Source: Akkermansiaceae bacterium (GTDB lineage: Bacteria; Verrucomicrobiota; Verrucomicrobiia; Verrucomicrobiales; DEV007). From it: a DNA stretch of 64,000 nucleotides. Below, piece after piece: positions 17,625-25,159 of the stretch. The notes beneath the pieces were generated by a model. It was given only the letters and a program-made list of their open reading frames with translations. It searched no databases and was not told where the DNA came from. The stretch covers positions 1-64,000 of the forward strand of contig JACKQC010000016.1 of NCBI GenBank assembly GCA_024233085.1. The letters are read 5' to 3'. Made by a program: the position numbers and the translations under genes. Position 1 is the stretch's first letter. Every line of letters starts with the position of its first letter.

Positions 17625-20177
17625 ATGGCGGATACAGAAGAAGTGGGCGAGGTGCCCGAGCCGGTCATCAATCACTGTCCCGAATGCGGGGAGGCGATCG
17701 ATGTGAGCCTGCTGGCGCCCTTCGCGAAGGTGGAGTGCCCGCATTGCGCGAAGGCGGTGCGGGTGCGCACCCGGCTGGGAAATTTTCAGATCGTGCAGCT
17801 CCTTGGCGAGGGCGGGATGAGCCAGGTGTTTCTCGCCGAGGACCTGGCGCTCAACCGCCAGGTGGCGCTGAAAATCCTCCACCAGGATCTCAGCCGGGAC
17901 GCGGCGCTGATGGCGCTCTTCGAGCGCGAGGCGAAGCTGACGGCGTCGATCAATCACCCGAACGTGGTGAAGGTCTACTCGGTCGGCTCGGACCAGGACT
18001 ATTTTTACATCGCGATGGAGCTGGTGGACTACATCAGTCTGGAGCAGGCGATCGTGGAGAACGGCATGATGCCGGAGCGGGAGGTGCTGGACATCGCGCA
18101 CGATGTGACCAGCGGCCTGCGGGCGGCCTTCGACTCGGGCCTGATCCACCGGGACATCAAGCCGGGCAACATTCTGCTGACCCGGAGCGGCAGCGCGAAG
18201 CTGGTGGACTTCGGGTTGGCGCTGCAGCACGGCGGGAGCGACGAAGTCGAGGATCTGTGGGCAACGCCCTTCTACGTGCCGCCGGAAAAGCTCGACGGCG
18301 AGGCGGACGATTTCCGCGGGGACATTTACAGCCTGGGCGCGACCTTTTTCCACGCGCTGGCGGGCCGGCCGCCCTTCGAAGCGAACACGGCGAGCCTCGA
18401 CGAACTGAAGGAAATCAAGTCCCAGCAGGTGAGTCTCTCCGACGCCGGGTCGCCGGCGAGCGCGGCGACGGTGAAGCTGATCGACCGGATGATGGCCTTC
18501 AAGCCGGCCGCGCGCCCGAAAAGCTACGTCGATCTGCTCGAGCAAATCGAGGCCGTCCAGGCGCGCCTGCCCGGGGCCACCACCTCCCGCGTGCTCCGTC
18601 AAAAGGCGCTGGCCGACTCCGGCGCGGGCGGATCGCGCTGGCTGCTCTGGGCGGGGATCGGCGTCGCCGGGGCGCTGCTCGTCGCGGGATTGCTGGTGAT
18701 GTTTTCGGGAAACTCGGAGGACGACGGCCGGCTCCAGGCGACGATGGCGATGGGCGGGGACCGGGTGCTGACGGCGGGCGAGCAGCTGGCGGCCGCGAAG
18801 TATCTCGAGGCGCGCACGCAGTTGGCGGGGGGGAATCACGCCGCCGCGGCGAAGGCCTTCGCCGAACTGCTGGCCATGCCCGAACTGAAGCAGCCGACGA
18901 CGAGCTGGGCGCGGTTCAACGCCGGTCTGGCGGCCCTGCTCGCCGGGGAGGAGCGCGAGAACGCCCGCCCGGCCTTTGCCGCGCTGGCGGAGGCCAATGG
19001 CTTCGATCCCAACGACCCGACCAGCCGGGCGCTGGAGGCGTTTTTCCAAAAAATCGTGCCGCCCCTGACCGGCGCGCTGCCGGTGATGCCCGAGACGGCG
19101 GACGCGCTCGACGCGAAGTCCTTCGAGGCGGTCGGTTTGCTCGCCTACGGGCTGAAAAACTGGAATCTCGGCGAGTTCGAGTCCGCGCTGCGGTTCTTCG
19201 AGGCGTTCCGGACCGCGGAACCGCCGGCCGAATACGGATGGATCGGGCAGTATCGCGCCCTGGTCGAGCCGTTCGAGGCCGATTTCGAGAAACTTCGGGC
19301 GCTGCCCAATCCGCGCGTGTCCATGAGCCAGGCCGAACTCGACGCGGCGGTGAAGGCCCTCGACGAGGCGAAAAAGCAATTCAAGACCCGCGGGGCGGCG
19401 GTTCGCCTCGCCGAGGCCCGGCTGGCGCGGGCGCCCGCCGTGGTCGAGGCCAAAAAGCAGGCCGCCGCCGCGGCGAAACTCGCCGCCGCCGGCAATTCGG
19501 GCGACGGCGCTCCGAACGGGATTCCCGGGACGGTGCCGACCGTGCGCAAGGGCTCGCCCGGAACGGGCGGCAAGAACGGGGGCGCCGCCGGGGCCACTCC
19601 CCCGCCGAAAAAGGCCGAACCCTGGACGCCCGAGGCGACCGCGGAGCGGGATCAGCTCGCGAAAGCCGCCGCGGAATGGGCGGAGCCGGCGCGGGACTAC
19701 CATTTTGCACAGATCGGGGAGCAGGTCGGCGCCCTCGCCTTCGAGGACGAGCGGGTGAAGGCGCTGCGCGGTCATTACCAGGCCGGGGCGCAGGCGGCGG
19801 ACGCGTTTTTGACCAAGGCGGTCGAGCATCTCGCGAAGGGCGAATACGAGGGAATTGTGAAACGCAAGGAGGGCGTGCCCATCGAGGCGAAGGTGACGGC
19901 CGCGTCGCGGGAGACGGTGGTGGTCGATCTCGGATTCGGACCGAACGAACTGAAGCTCGCGGAATTGTCCCCCGAATGGCTGCTTGAGGTCGCCGACGGG
20001 TCCTGGCTCGACACCGGGGTCGGCGTCGACGAATCGCGCATGACGCGCTGGGCCGAGGCGGCGTGGTTCGCGCGCCTGTGCGGGCTGAAACCGCGGGCCG
20101 AGGCCGAGGCGGGGAAAATCCTGGATCGTTCGCCGGGTTTTCGGGAGATCTGGGAATCGCTGAAGGAGCTGCCCTGA
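17625..20177 (+). CDS. Zinc-ribbon Ser/Thr protein kinase with extracytoplasmic TPR-like region
   Basis: 850 residues. An N-terminal zinc ribbon (C18, C21, C38, C41) precedes a complete Hanks-type kinase domain: GEGG at 61-64, Lys83, HRDIKPGN from 175, DFG at 195-197 and a VPPEKL activation segment. A single transmembrane helix spans about 339-360. The C-terminal 490 residues, predicted outside the cytoplasm, hold alanine-rich helical repeats like TPRs, a proline/glycine/lysine linker (about 620-665) and a terminal domain. It probably senses an envelope signal or scaffold. No Shine-Dalgarno sequence is visible before ATG 17625. It ends 16 nt before hairpin copy 5 and converges with sufD. Confidence 0.88.
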   Translation: MADTEEVGEVPEPVINHCPECGEAIDVSLLAPFAKVECPHCAKAVRVRTRLGNFQIVQLLGEGGMSQVFLAEDLALNRQVALKILHQDLSRDAALMALFEREAKLTASINHPNVVKVYSVGSDQDYFYIAMELVDYISLEQAIVENGMMPEREVLDIAHDVTSGLRAAFDSGLIHRDIKPGNILLTRSGSAKLVDFGLALQHGGSDEVEDLWATPFYVPPEKLDGEADDFRGDIYSLGATFFHALAGRPPFEANTASLDELKEIKSQQVSLSDAGSPASAATVKLIDRMMAFKPAARPKSYVDLLEQIEAVQARLPGATTSRVLRQKALADSGAGGSRWLLWAGIGVAGALLVAGLLVMFSGNSEDDGRLQATMAMGGDRVLTAGEQLAAAKYLEARTQLAGGNHAAAAKAFAELLAMPELKQPTTSWARFNAGLAALLAGEERENARPAFAALAEANGFDPNDPTSRALEAFFQKIVPPLTGALPVMPETADALDAKSFEAVGLLAYGLKNWNLGEFESALRFFEAFRTAEPPAEYGWIGQYRALVEPFEADFEKLRALPNPRVSMSQAELDAAVKALDEAKKQFKTRGAAVRLAEARLARAPAVVEAKKQAAAAAKLAAAGNSGDGAPNGIPGTVPTVRKGSPGTGGKNGGAAGATPPPKKAEPWTPEATAERDQLAKAAAEWAEPARDYHFAQIGEQVGALAFEDERVKALRGHYQAGAQAADAFLTKAVEHLAKGEYEGIVKRKEGVPIEAKVTAASRETVVVDLGFGPNELKLAELSPEWLLEVADGSWLDTGVGVDESRMTRWAEAAWFARLCGLKPRAEAEAGKILDRSPGFREIWESLKELP

Positions 20178-20193
20178 TCCGGTCCAACGGGCG

Positions 20194-20238
20194 CCGACCC
20201 AACAGGGTTGGGTCGGGGAGTCAACCCTGTTGGGTCGC
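20194..20238. repeat. 45-nt hairpin repeat, copy 5
   Basis: 21-nt arms, GGG loop, 18 of 21 positions paired. Lies between the convergent stops of the kinase (20177) and sufD (20264). Confidence 0.9.
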
Positions 20239-20263
20239 CTTACTTGAGGGTCGCGGCGCCGAC

Positions 20264-21625
20264 TCAGGCGAGGACGGCGAAGCGTTCCTCGAAGCGCTCG
20301 GCGATGGCCTCGTGCAGCTCCTCGCCGTCGAGGTGTTCGATGGCGCCGTTGAGAAAGCCCTGGCCGATCATCTCGCGCGCTTTTTTCGGCGGGATGCCCC
20401 GGGCGAGGAAGTAGAAGATTTCCTCGTCATCGATGGGGCTGCTGGTGGAGCCATGGCTGCACTTGACCTGGTCGGCGTCGATCTCGAGCCCGGGCATGGA
20501 ATTGGCCTCGGCTTCGTCGCTGCCGAGGATGTTGCGACAGCTCTGGTAGGCGTCGGTGTGGTGCGCGCCGGGACAGACCTGAATCAGGCCGGAGAAAATG
20601 GTGCGGGCGCGGTCGTAGAGCGCGTTTTTATAAAGCAGATCGCTGGTGGTGTGGCCGGCCTCGTGGAGCTGGAGGGTGCGCTGGTCGAATTCCTGGTCGC
20701 CGTCGGCGAGGTTGGCCGAGAGCATGCGGCTGTCGGCGCCGGGCGCGGTGAGGCGGCTGACGCTTTCGTTGCGGACCCAGCGGCCGCCGAGATTGACGAA
20801 GCAGCTTTTTGCCCGGCCGTCGCGCCCCACGCGGGTGCCGTTGAGCTGGACGTGGCGGGAATGGTCGTTCCAGTTCTGGATGGCGGTGTATTGGATGGCG
20901 CCGGCGTCCTCCGCCGCCAGATCCACGACCCCGACCGACAGCGTGGCGTCGCCGGGATTCAGCGAGCGAAACCGCTCCACCACGGACAGGGAGGCGCCGG
21001 CCTCGGCGATAACCAGCGTGTGCGGAAAGACGGTCGTGCCCTCGCCCTCCGCCCAGTGGGAAATCTCGATGGGCCGGTCGAGGACGACGCCTTTCGCGGC
21101 GTGGATGAAAACGCCGCTCAGGGTGGCCGAGCCGTGAAGGGCGGCGAATTTCCCGCCGCCGAGGCGCGCTTGCTCCCGCATGAAATGGGAACGCACCAGA
21201 TCGCCGCGGGTCGCGATGGCCTCGCCGATGGGCAGGCAGGTGAGCCCGTCGGGAAGGCCGCCGGTGTCGGCGTGGACGAGGCGGTTGTTGGCGAAAACGA
21301 AGCGCGCCGCGACCGTTTTCAACCCGCGCTCCGCGGACCGGGCGGCGATGCGCTCCGGGTCGGCCGCCGGCGCGGCCACGGCGAGGTTTTTCAGTTGAAT
21401 CAGCCCGAGGTTGGCGAAGCGCCAGTTTTCGTCGGTTCGGGCGGGCGCCGGCGTTTCCAGAAAATTGTGCCAGGCATCGGCGCGCAGGGTCTGATACCAC
21501 TCGGGCCAGGCGTCGGCCGCGGCGGGTTCGTCGTGGCGCGGCGCCTCGGCGAACCACTCCGGGCACGGCACGGGCGCGGGGACAGTCGATTGGGGTTTCA
21601 AGGTGTTGGTGGTGGCCGGGGGCAT
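20264..21625 (-). CDS. sufD: Fe-S cluster assembly protein SufD
   Basis: 453-residue member of the SufB/SufD beta-helix family. Partner of SufB and SufC in the SufBC2D scaffold that assembles Fe-S clusters under iron limitation or oxidative stress. The C terminus has the family blocks CRNILGSDEAEANSMPGLEI, KCSHGSTSSPIDDEEIFYF and ARGIPPKKAREMIGQGFLN, including the conserved Cys-Ser-His. The N-terminal 90 residues are more variable, as usual for SufD. Last gene of the fur-sufC-sufB-sufD unit, 72 nt after sufB; the spacer carries the recurrent CTGAAAAC motif. No sufS/sufU is present in the window. Confidence 0.92.
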   Translation of the reverse strand: MPPATTNTLKPQSTVPAPVPCPEWFAEAPRHDEPAAADAWPEWYQTLRADAWHNFLETPAPARTDENWRFANLGLIQLKNLAVAAPAADPERIAARSAERGLKTVAARFVFANNRLVHADTGGLPDGLTCLPIGEAIATRGDLVRSHFMREQARLGGGKFAALHGSATLSGVFIHAAKGVVLDRPIEISHWAEGEGTTVFPHTLVIAEAGASLSVVERFRSLNPGDATLSVGVVDLAAEDAGAIQYTAIQNWNDHSRHVQLNGTRVGRDGRAKSCFVNLGGRWVRNESVSRLTAPGADSRMLSANLADGDQEFDQRTLQLHEAGHTTSDLLYKNALYDRARTIFSGLIQVCPGAHHTDAYQSCRNILGSDEAEANSMPGLEIDADQVKCSHGSTSSPIDDEEIFYFLARGIPPKKAREMIGQGFLNGAIEHLDGEELHEAIAERFEERFAVLA

Positions 21626-21697
21626 TTTGCGGGGGTCAGTTTTCAGTGATCGGTTTTCAGTTTTCGGTCTTGGTGAACCGGAAACCGGGGAACCGAT

Positions 21698-23113
21698 TTA
21701 TCCGACGCTGCCTTCCATCTCGAGATCGATGAGGCGTTTCAGTTCGACGCTGTATTCCATCGGGAACTCGCGGACGAGGTCGTTGACGAAGCCGTTCACG
21801 CTCAGGCTCATGGCCTCGGCCTCGGACAGGCCGCGCTGTTTCATGTAAAAAATCTGCTCCTCGCTGACCTGGCTCACGCTGGCCTCGTGCTGGGTGGCGT
21901 GCCGGTTGCCGCGCACCGTGATGGCCGGGTAGGTGTCGGTGCGGCTGGTGGCGTTGATCAGCAGGGCGTCGCATTCGGTGTTGTTGCGGCAGCCTTTCAG
22001 ATGCTTCGGGATGTGGACCTGGCCGCGGTAGGTGGCCCGCCCTTCGCCGACGCTGATGGACTTCGACACCACGTTCGAGGTCGTCTCGTCGGCGGCGTGG
22101 ATCATCTTCGCGCCGGTGTCCTGATGCTGGCCGTTGTTGGCCAGCGCGATGGAGATCACCTCGCCGCGCGCCTTGCGGCCCTTCATGATGACGCCGGGAT
22201 ATTTCATCGTGAGGCGCGAGCCGATGTTGCAGTCGATCCAGCGCACCTCGGCGTTTTCGTGGGCCACGCCGCGCTTGGTGACGAGGTTGAAGACGTTGTT
22301 CGACCAGTTCTGGACGGTGATGTACTGGATTTTCGCGTCCTTCAGCGCGACCAGCTCGACCACGGCGCTGTGGAGGGTGGCGGTCTCGAATTTCGGCGCC
22401 GTGCAGCCCTCCATGTAAGTCACCTCGGCGCCTTCGTCGACGATGATGAGGGTGCGCTCGAACTGCCCGAACTGCTCGGCGTTGATCCGGAAATACGCCT
22501 GCAGCGGATGCCGCACCTTCACGCCCGGCGGCACGTAGATGAAGCTGCCGCCGGAAAACACCGCGCTGTTGAGCGCCGAAAACTTGTTGTCACCCGTGGG
22601 GATCACCTTCCCGAACCAGGGCCGGAAAATCTCCGGATGCTCGCGCAGCCCCTCCGTCGAGTTGACGAAAATCACGCCGTCCTTGGCGATCTCCTCCTTG
22701 ATGTTCGAGTAGGCGGCCTCGCTGTCGAATTGCGCCTCCACCCCGGCGAGGAACTTCCGCTCCTTCTCCGGGATGCCGAGCCGCTCGAAGGTCTGCTTCA
22801 CATCGTCGGGCACCTCGTCCCAACTGCGGGTCGGGCGTCTTCCTTTCGCGAGGTAATAGCGGATCTGGTCGAAGTGGATGTTCTCCAGGTCCTTGCTCGC
22901 CCAGTGGGTCGGCATCGGCTTTTCCTGGAAGATTTTCAGCGCCCGCTTGCGGAAGTCCCGCAGCCAGTCGGCCTCCTCCTTCGCGTCGGAGATGTAGTCG
23001 ATGACCCGCTCGTCCAGCCCGTAGCCGGCGTCGTATTCGTAGGCTTCCGGGTAGGAGAAATCGCCGTCGGATTCGACGCGGACGGCTTCGAGAGTGGCGG
23101 AGTCGGGGGGCAT
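21698..23113 (-). CDS. sufB: Fe-S cluster assembly protein SufB
   Basis: 471 residues, the usual length. Core scaffold subunit on which the nascent Fe-S cluster is built with SufC and SufD. Recognisable blocks are YYLAKGRRPTRSWDEVPDDV, NSAVFSGGSFIYVPPGVKV, YMEGCTAPKF, CRNNTECDALLIN and EASVSQVSEEQIFYMKQRG. ATG 23113 begins the conserved N terminus. It lies between sufC (gap 69 nt) and sufD. Confidence 0.95.
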   Translation of the reverse strand: MPPDSATLEAVRVESDGDFSYPEAYEYDAGYGLDERVIDYISDAKEEADWLRDFRKRALKIFQEKPMPTHWASKDLENIHFDQIRYYLAKGRRPTRSWDEVPDDVKQTFERLGIPEKERKFLAGVEAQFDSEAAYSNIKEEIAKDGVIFVNSTEGLREHPEIFRPWFGKVIPTGDNKFSALNSAVFSGGSFIYVPPGVKVRHPLQAYFRINAEQFGQFERTLIIVDEGAEVTYMEGCTAPKFETATLHSAVVELVALKDAKIQYITVQNWSNNVFNLVTKRGVAHENAEVRWIDCNIGSRLTMKYPGVIMKGRKARGEVISIALANNGQHQDTGAKMIHAADETTSNVVSKSISVGEGRATYRGQVHIPKHLKGCRNNTECDALLINATSRTDTYPAITVRGNRHATQHEASVSQVSEEQIFYMKQRGLSEAEAMSLSVNGFVNDLVREFPMEYSVELKRLIDLEMEGSVG

Positions 23114-23182
23114 TTCGGTGTTCAGTAGTCGGTTTTCAGTAAATCCATCTGCGGAAGTCAGAATCCGGATTTCGAGTTTTCC

Positions 23183-23938
23183 TCATGCGGCGAGTTCTTC
23201 GCGGACCCAGTCGTAGCCTTTTTCCTCGAGTTCGAGGGCCAGATCCTTGTCGCCGGTCTTCACGATGCGGCCGTCGCACATCACGTGGACCACGTCGGGG
23301 ACGATGTAGTCGAGCAGCCGCTGGTAATGGGTGATGACGAGAAAGCCGCGGTCGGGCGAGCGCATCGCGTTGACGCCTTTGGCCACGATCTTCAGCGCGT
23401 CGATGTCCAGGCCGCTGTCGGTCTCGTCGAGCACGGCGTATTTCGGCTCGAGCATCATCAACTGGAGGATCTCGTTGCGCTTTTTCTCGCCGCCGGAGAA
23501 ACCCTCGTTCACGGAGCGGGCGGTGAATTTCCGGTCCATTTCCAGGGCGTCCATTTTCTCGTACATTTCGCGGTAGAAGGCCACCGCGTCGATCTCTTCG
23601 CCCTCGGGCAGGCGGGCCTGGCGCGCCGCGCGCAGGAAGTTGGCGTTGCTGACGCCGGGAATCTCGTGCGGATACTGAAAGGCGAGGAAAAAGCCGGCGC
23701 GCGACCGTTCGTCGATCTCCATCGCCAGCAGGTCGGCGCCGTCGAGTGTCACCGAGCCGGCGGTCACCGCGTAGTCCTCGTGCCCGGCGAGCACCTTGGC
23801 GAGAGTGGACTTGCCGGAGCCGTTCGGTCCCATGATGGCGTGGACCTGGCCCTTCGGCACCTCCAGCGTGAGGCCTTTGAGGATTTCGGTGCCGTCGACC
23901 GAGGCGTGGAGATTCTGGATGGAGAGGGAGTCGGACAT
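23183..23938 (-). CDS. sufC: Fe-S cluster assembly ATPase SufC
   Basis: 251-residue cytoplasmic ABC-type ATPase that drives conformational change of the SufBCD complex. Walker A GPNGSGKST at 37-45, ABC signature FSGGEKKRNEILQ starting near 147, Walker B YAVLDETDSGLD at 167-178 (the ETDSGLD form is typical of SufC), and a late switch His in VITHYQRLL. ATG 23938 chosen since the family starts at LSIQNLHASV; a longer frame adds 12 atypical residues. It lies 46 nt downstream of the Fur-family gene and is probably in its transcript. Confidence 0.95.
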   Translation of the reverse strand: MSDSLSIQNLHASVDGTEILKGLTLEVPKGQVHAIMGPNGSGKSTLAKVLAGHEDYAVTAGSVTLDGADLLAMEIDERSRAGFFLAFQYPHEIPGVSNANFLRAARQARLPEGEEIDAVAFYREMYEKMDALEMDRKFTARSVNEGFSGGEKKRNEILQLMMLEPKYAVLDETDSGLDIDALKIVAKGVNAMRSPDRGFLVITHYQRLLDYIVPDVVHVMCDGRIVKTGDKDLALELEEKGYDWVREELAA

Positions 23939-23984
23939 TTGGCGAGGGATCGGGGATCTGGATACTGAAAACACTGACTACAGA

Positions 23985-24434
23985 TTACGGATGACCGGCG
24001 CGCGCGCAGGCGGGGCATTTGCCTTTCAGGGTGACGTCGAGGTGATCGATTCGCGTGCCTTCGGGCAGCTCCCAGACCGCGCAGGGGTCGGCGCTCGGGC
24101 GTGGCGTGATGTCGAAGACCTGCTCGCACTCCGAGCAGAAAAAATGCGCGTGCGGTTTCAGATTCGGACAGTAGCGGGAGGCGTCGCGATCCAGATTCAC
24201 CTGCTTGACGAGGCCCGCGTGGGTGAGGGTTTCCAGGCAGTTGTAAACCGTCGCCAGCGAGATGCCCGGCATGCGGTTTTTCGCCCGGAGAAAGACTTCG
24301 GAGGCGGTGGGATGGTCCCGCGGCTCGTCCACCAGCACGTCGTAAACGACCCGTCGCTGCTTGGTCATGCGGAATTCGCCGAAGCCCGAGAAATCGGGCA
24401 TTCGGGTGGTCGGAGGGGTTGGAACATCGGCCAT
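23985..24434 (-). CDS. fur: Fur/PerR-family metalloregulator
   Basis: 149-residue DNA-binding repressor heading the suf operon. A winged helix-turn-helix occupies about 23-85 (TASEVFLRAKNRMPGISLATVYNCLETL). The metal-site segment KPHAHFFCSEC gives His95, His97, Cys100 and Cys103, and CPAC at 140-143 completes the structural zinc site. The sequence does not decide between Fur, PerR and Zur sensing. The PerR-like box upstream and control of suf genes fit an iron or peroxide sensor. Likely autoregulatory. ATG 24434 gives the normal N-terminal extension of about 20 residues. Confidence 0.9.
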   Translation of the reverse strand: MADVPTPPTTRMPDFSGFGEFRMTKQRRVVYDVLVDEPRDHPTASEVFLRAKNRMPGISLATVYNCLETLTHAGLVKQVNLDRDASRYCPNLKPHAHFFCSECEQVFDITPRPSADPCAVWELPEGTRIDHLDVTLKGKCPACARAGHP

Positions 24435-24554
24435 GGCGTGGCGGGCGTTTTCGGGGGCGAAAAAAGGGGCGCAAGGCGTGGAGACGGGGAGGGCGGCAGA
24501 GGAGACGGCTCCGCATTCCCGATCTCACACCGATACGCGGAACGCAAATGAGAT

Positions 24555-24569
24555 CAAGAATTATTCTAA
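24555..24569 (-). promoter_or_regulatory. PerR/Fur-like operator upstream of the Fur-family gene
   Basis: Minus-strand TTAGAATAATTCTTG contains the perfect palindrome AGAATAATTCT. It matches 10 of the 12 fixed positions of the classical PerR box (TTAnAATnATTnTAA). It lies about 120 nt upstream of the fur start in an AT-rich patch, just before a plus-strand TAGAAT (24578-24583), so it could also control a plus-strand transcript. Confidence 0.55.
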
Positions 24570-24640
24570 ATAAAAAATAGAATCGCCAAAAGGGAGAGTC
24601 GGTCTCCCCGGGCAAATTGGCGGCTCGACGGGCAGGAATT

Positions 24641-24803
24641 CGGTGGGCGGGGCGAGACGCCCCGTCGAGCCGTCGCATGCCTGGGTGGTGGGCGACCCGG
24701 GTCGGCGTCCGCTCTTTTCATTTTCCGGTCTCGTGGGTGCTTTTTTCGGAGGCGGACCGGGCGGGGCAAAACGACGGCTCGACGGGGACGTCTCGCCCCA
24801 CCG
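24641..24803. repeat. Inverted-repeat pair flanking about 95 bp
   Basis: The left arm (24641-24675) and right arm (24771-24803) are near-perfect reverse complements sharing CGACGGCTCGACGGGG and TCTCGCCCC, differing by a one-base insertion and a three-base deletion. A shorter local pairing (GGCTCGACGGG 24622-24632 with CCCGTCGAGCC 24660-24670) overlaps the left arm. The layout resembles a MITE-like or REP-pair element; a decayed copy lies near 2228-2268. Confidence 0.7.
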
Positions 24804-24831
24804 GGCGTGGGAGACGACTTGACTGAGAACC

Positions 24832-24859
24832 AAAAACCCGCGCCGAAACGCGGGTTTTT
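24832..24859. terminator. Bidirectional intrinsic terminator
   Basis: Perfect 11-bp stem AAAAACCCGCG / CGCGGGTTTTT with a CCGAAA loop. The five T bases after the stem on either strand make it usable in both directions. It is the only classical Rho-independent terminator I found, and neither neighbouring gene ends here. Confidence 0.85.
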
Positions 24860-25159
24860 GCCAAATTTTTCACTTTTTTGACCCTCCAAGTGAAATGTTT
24901 CGAGGCTTTTTGCATGAGGAAAGCAGGGAGGCACACCGTTTCCTCGTCTCCACCCCCCATCTTCGTCATCGTCATCATCCTCGTCTCCGTCCCCGCCCTC
25001 GTCCGTTTCCACGTCCTTTTGGCTATCGATTTTTCTCCGATTTTTTTATTTTTCGCTTTCCTCTCCCCTTCTTTTTCTGATGAATAAACCGATCGCGAAC
25101 CGTTCATCCGTTCCCGGCGTCGTCATTCCGGGAAAGTCCGTCTCTCCCTCTGCTCTGTC

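Larger units (their letters stand above)
24590..24859 (+). ncRNA. Candidate small RNA gene ending at an intrinsic terminator
   Basis: The 725-base gap between the Fur-family gene (start 24434) and the gene at 25160 has no convincing protein gene. It holds a plus-strand TAGAAT (24578-24583), two inverted-repeat stem regions (24622-24670 and 24641-24803) and a textbook terminator (24832-24859) that belongs to no annotated gene. Together they suggest a structured transcript of about 270 nt. It does not look like tmRNA, RNase P RNA, SRP RNA or 6S RNA. A repeat element with an unrelated terminator is the alternative. From 24860 to 25159 I see only a pyrimidine-rich stretch and an 8-bp inverted repeat (TTTCACTT/AAGTGAAA near 24868-24895). 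Confidence 0.35.

Noticed and set aside
17394..19829. 811-codon minus-strand frame opposite the zinc-ribbon kinase
   Set aside because: Arg/Gly/Leu-rich with no domain, while the plus strand has every kinase motif.
24718..25107. Lys/Arg-rich 129-codon minus-strand ORF in the fur-FG-GAP gap
   Set aside because: It reads through the intrinsic terminator and a pyrimidine-rich tract, and its composition is unlike neighbouring proteins.
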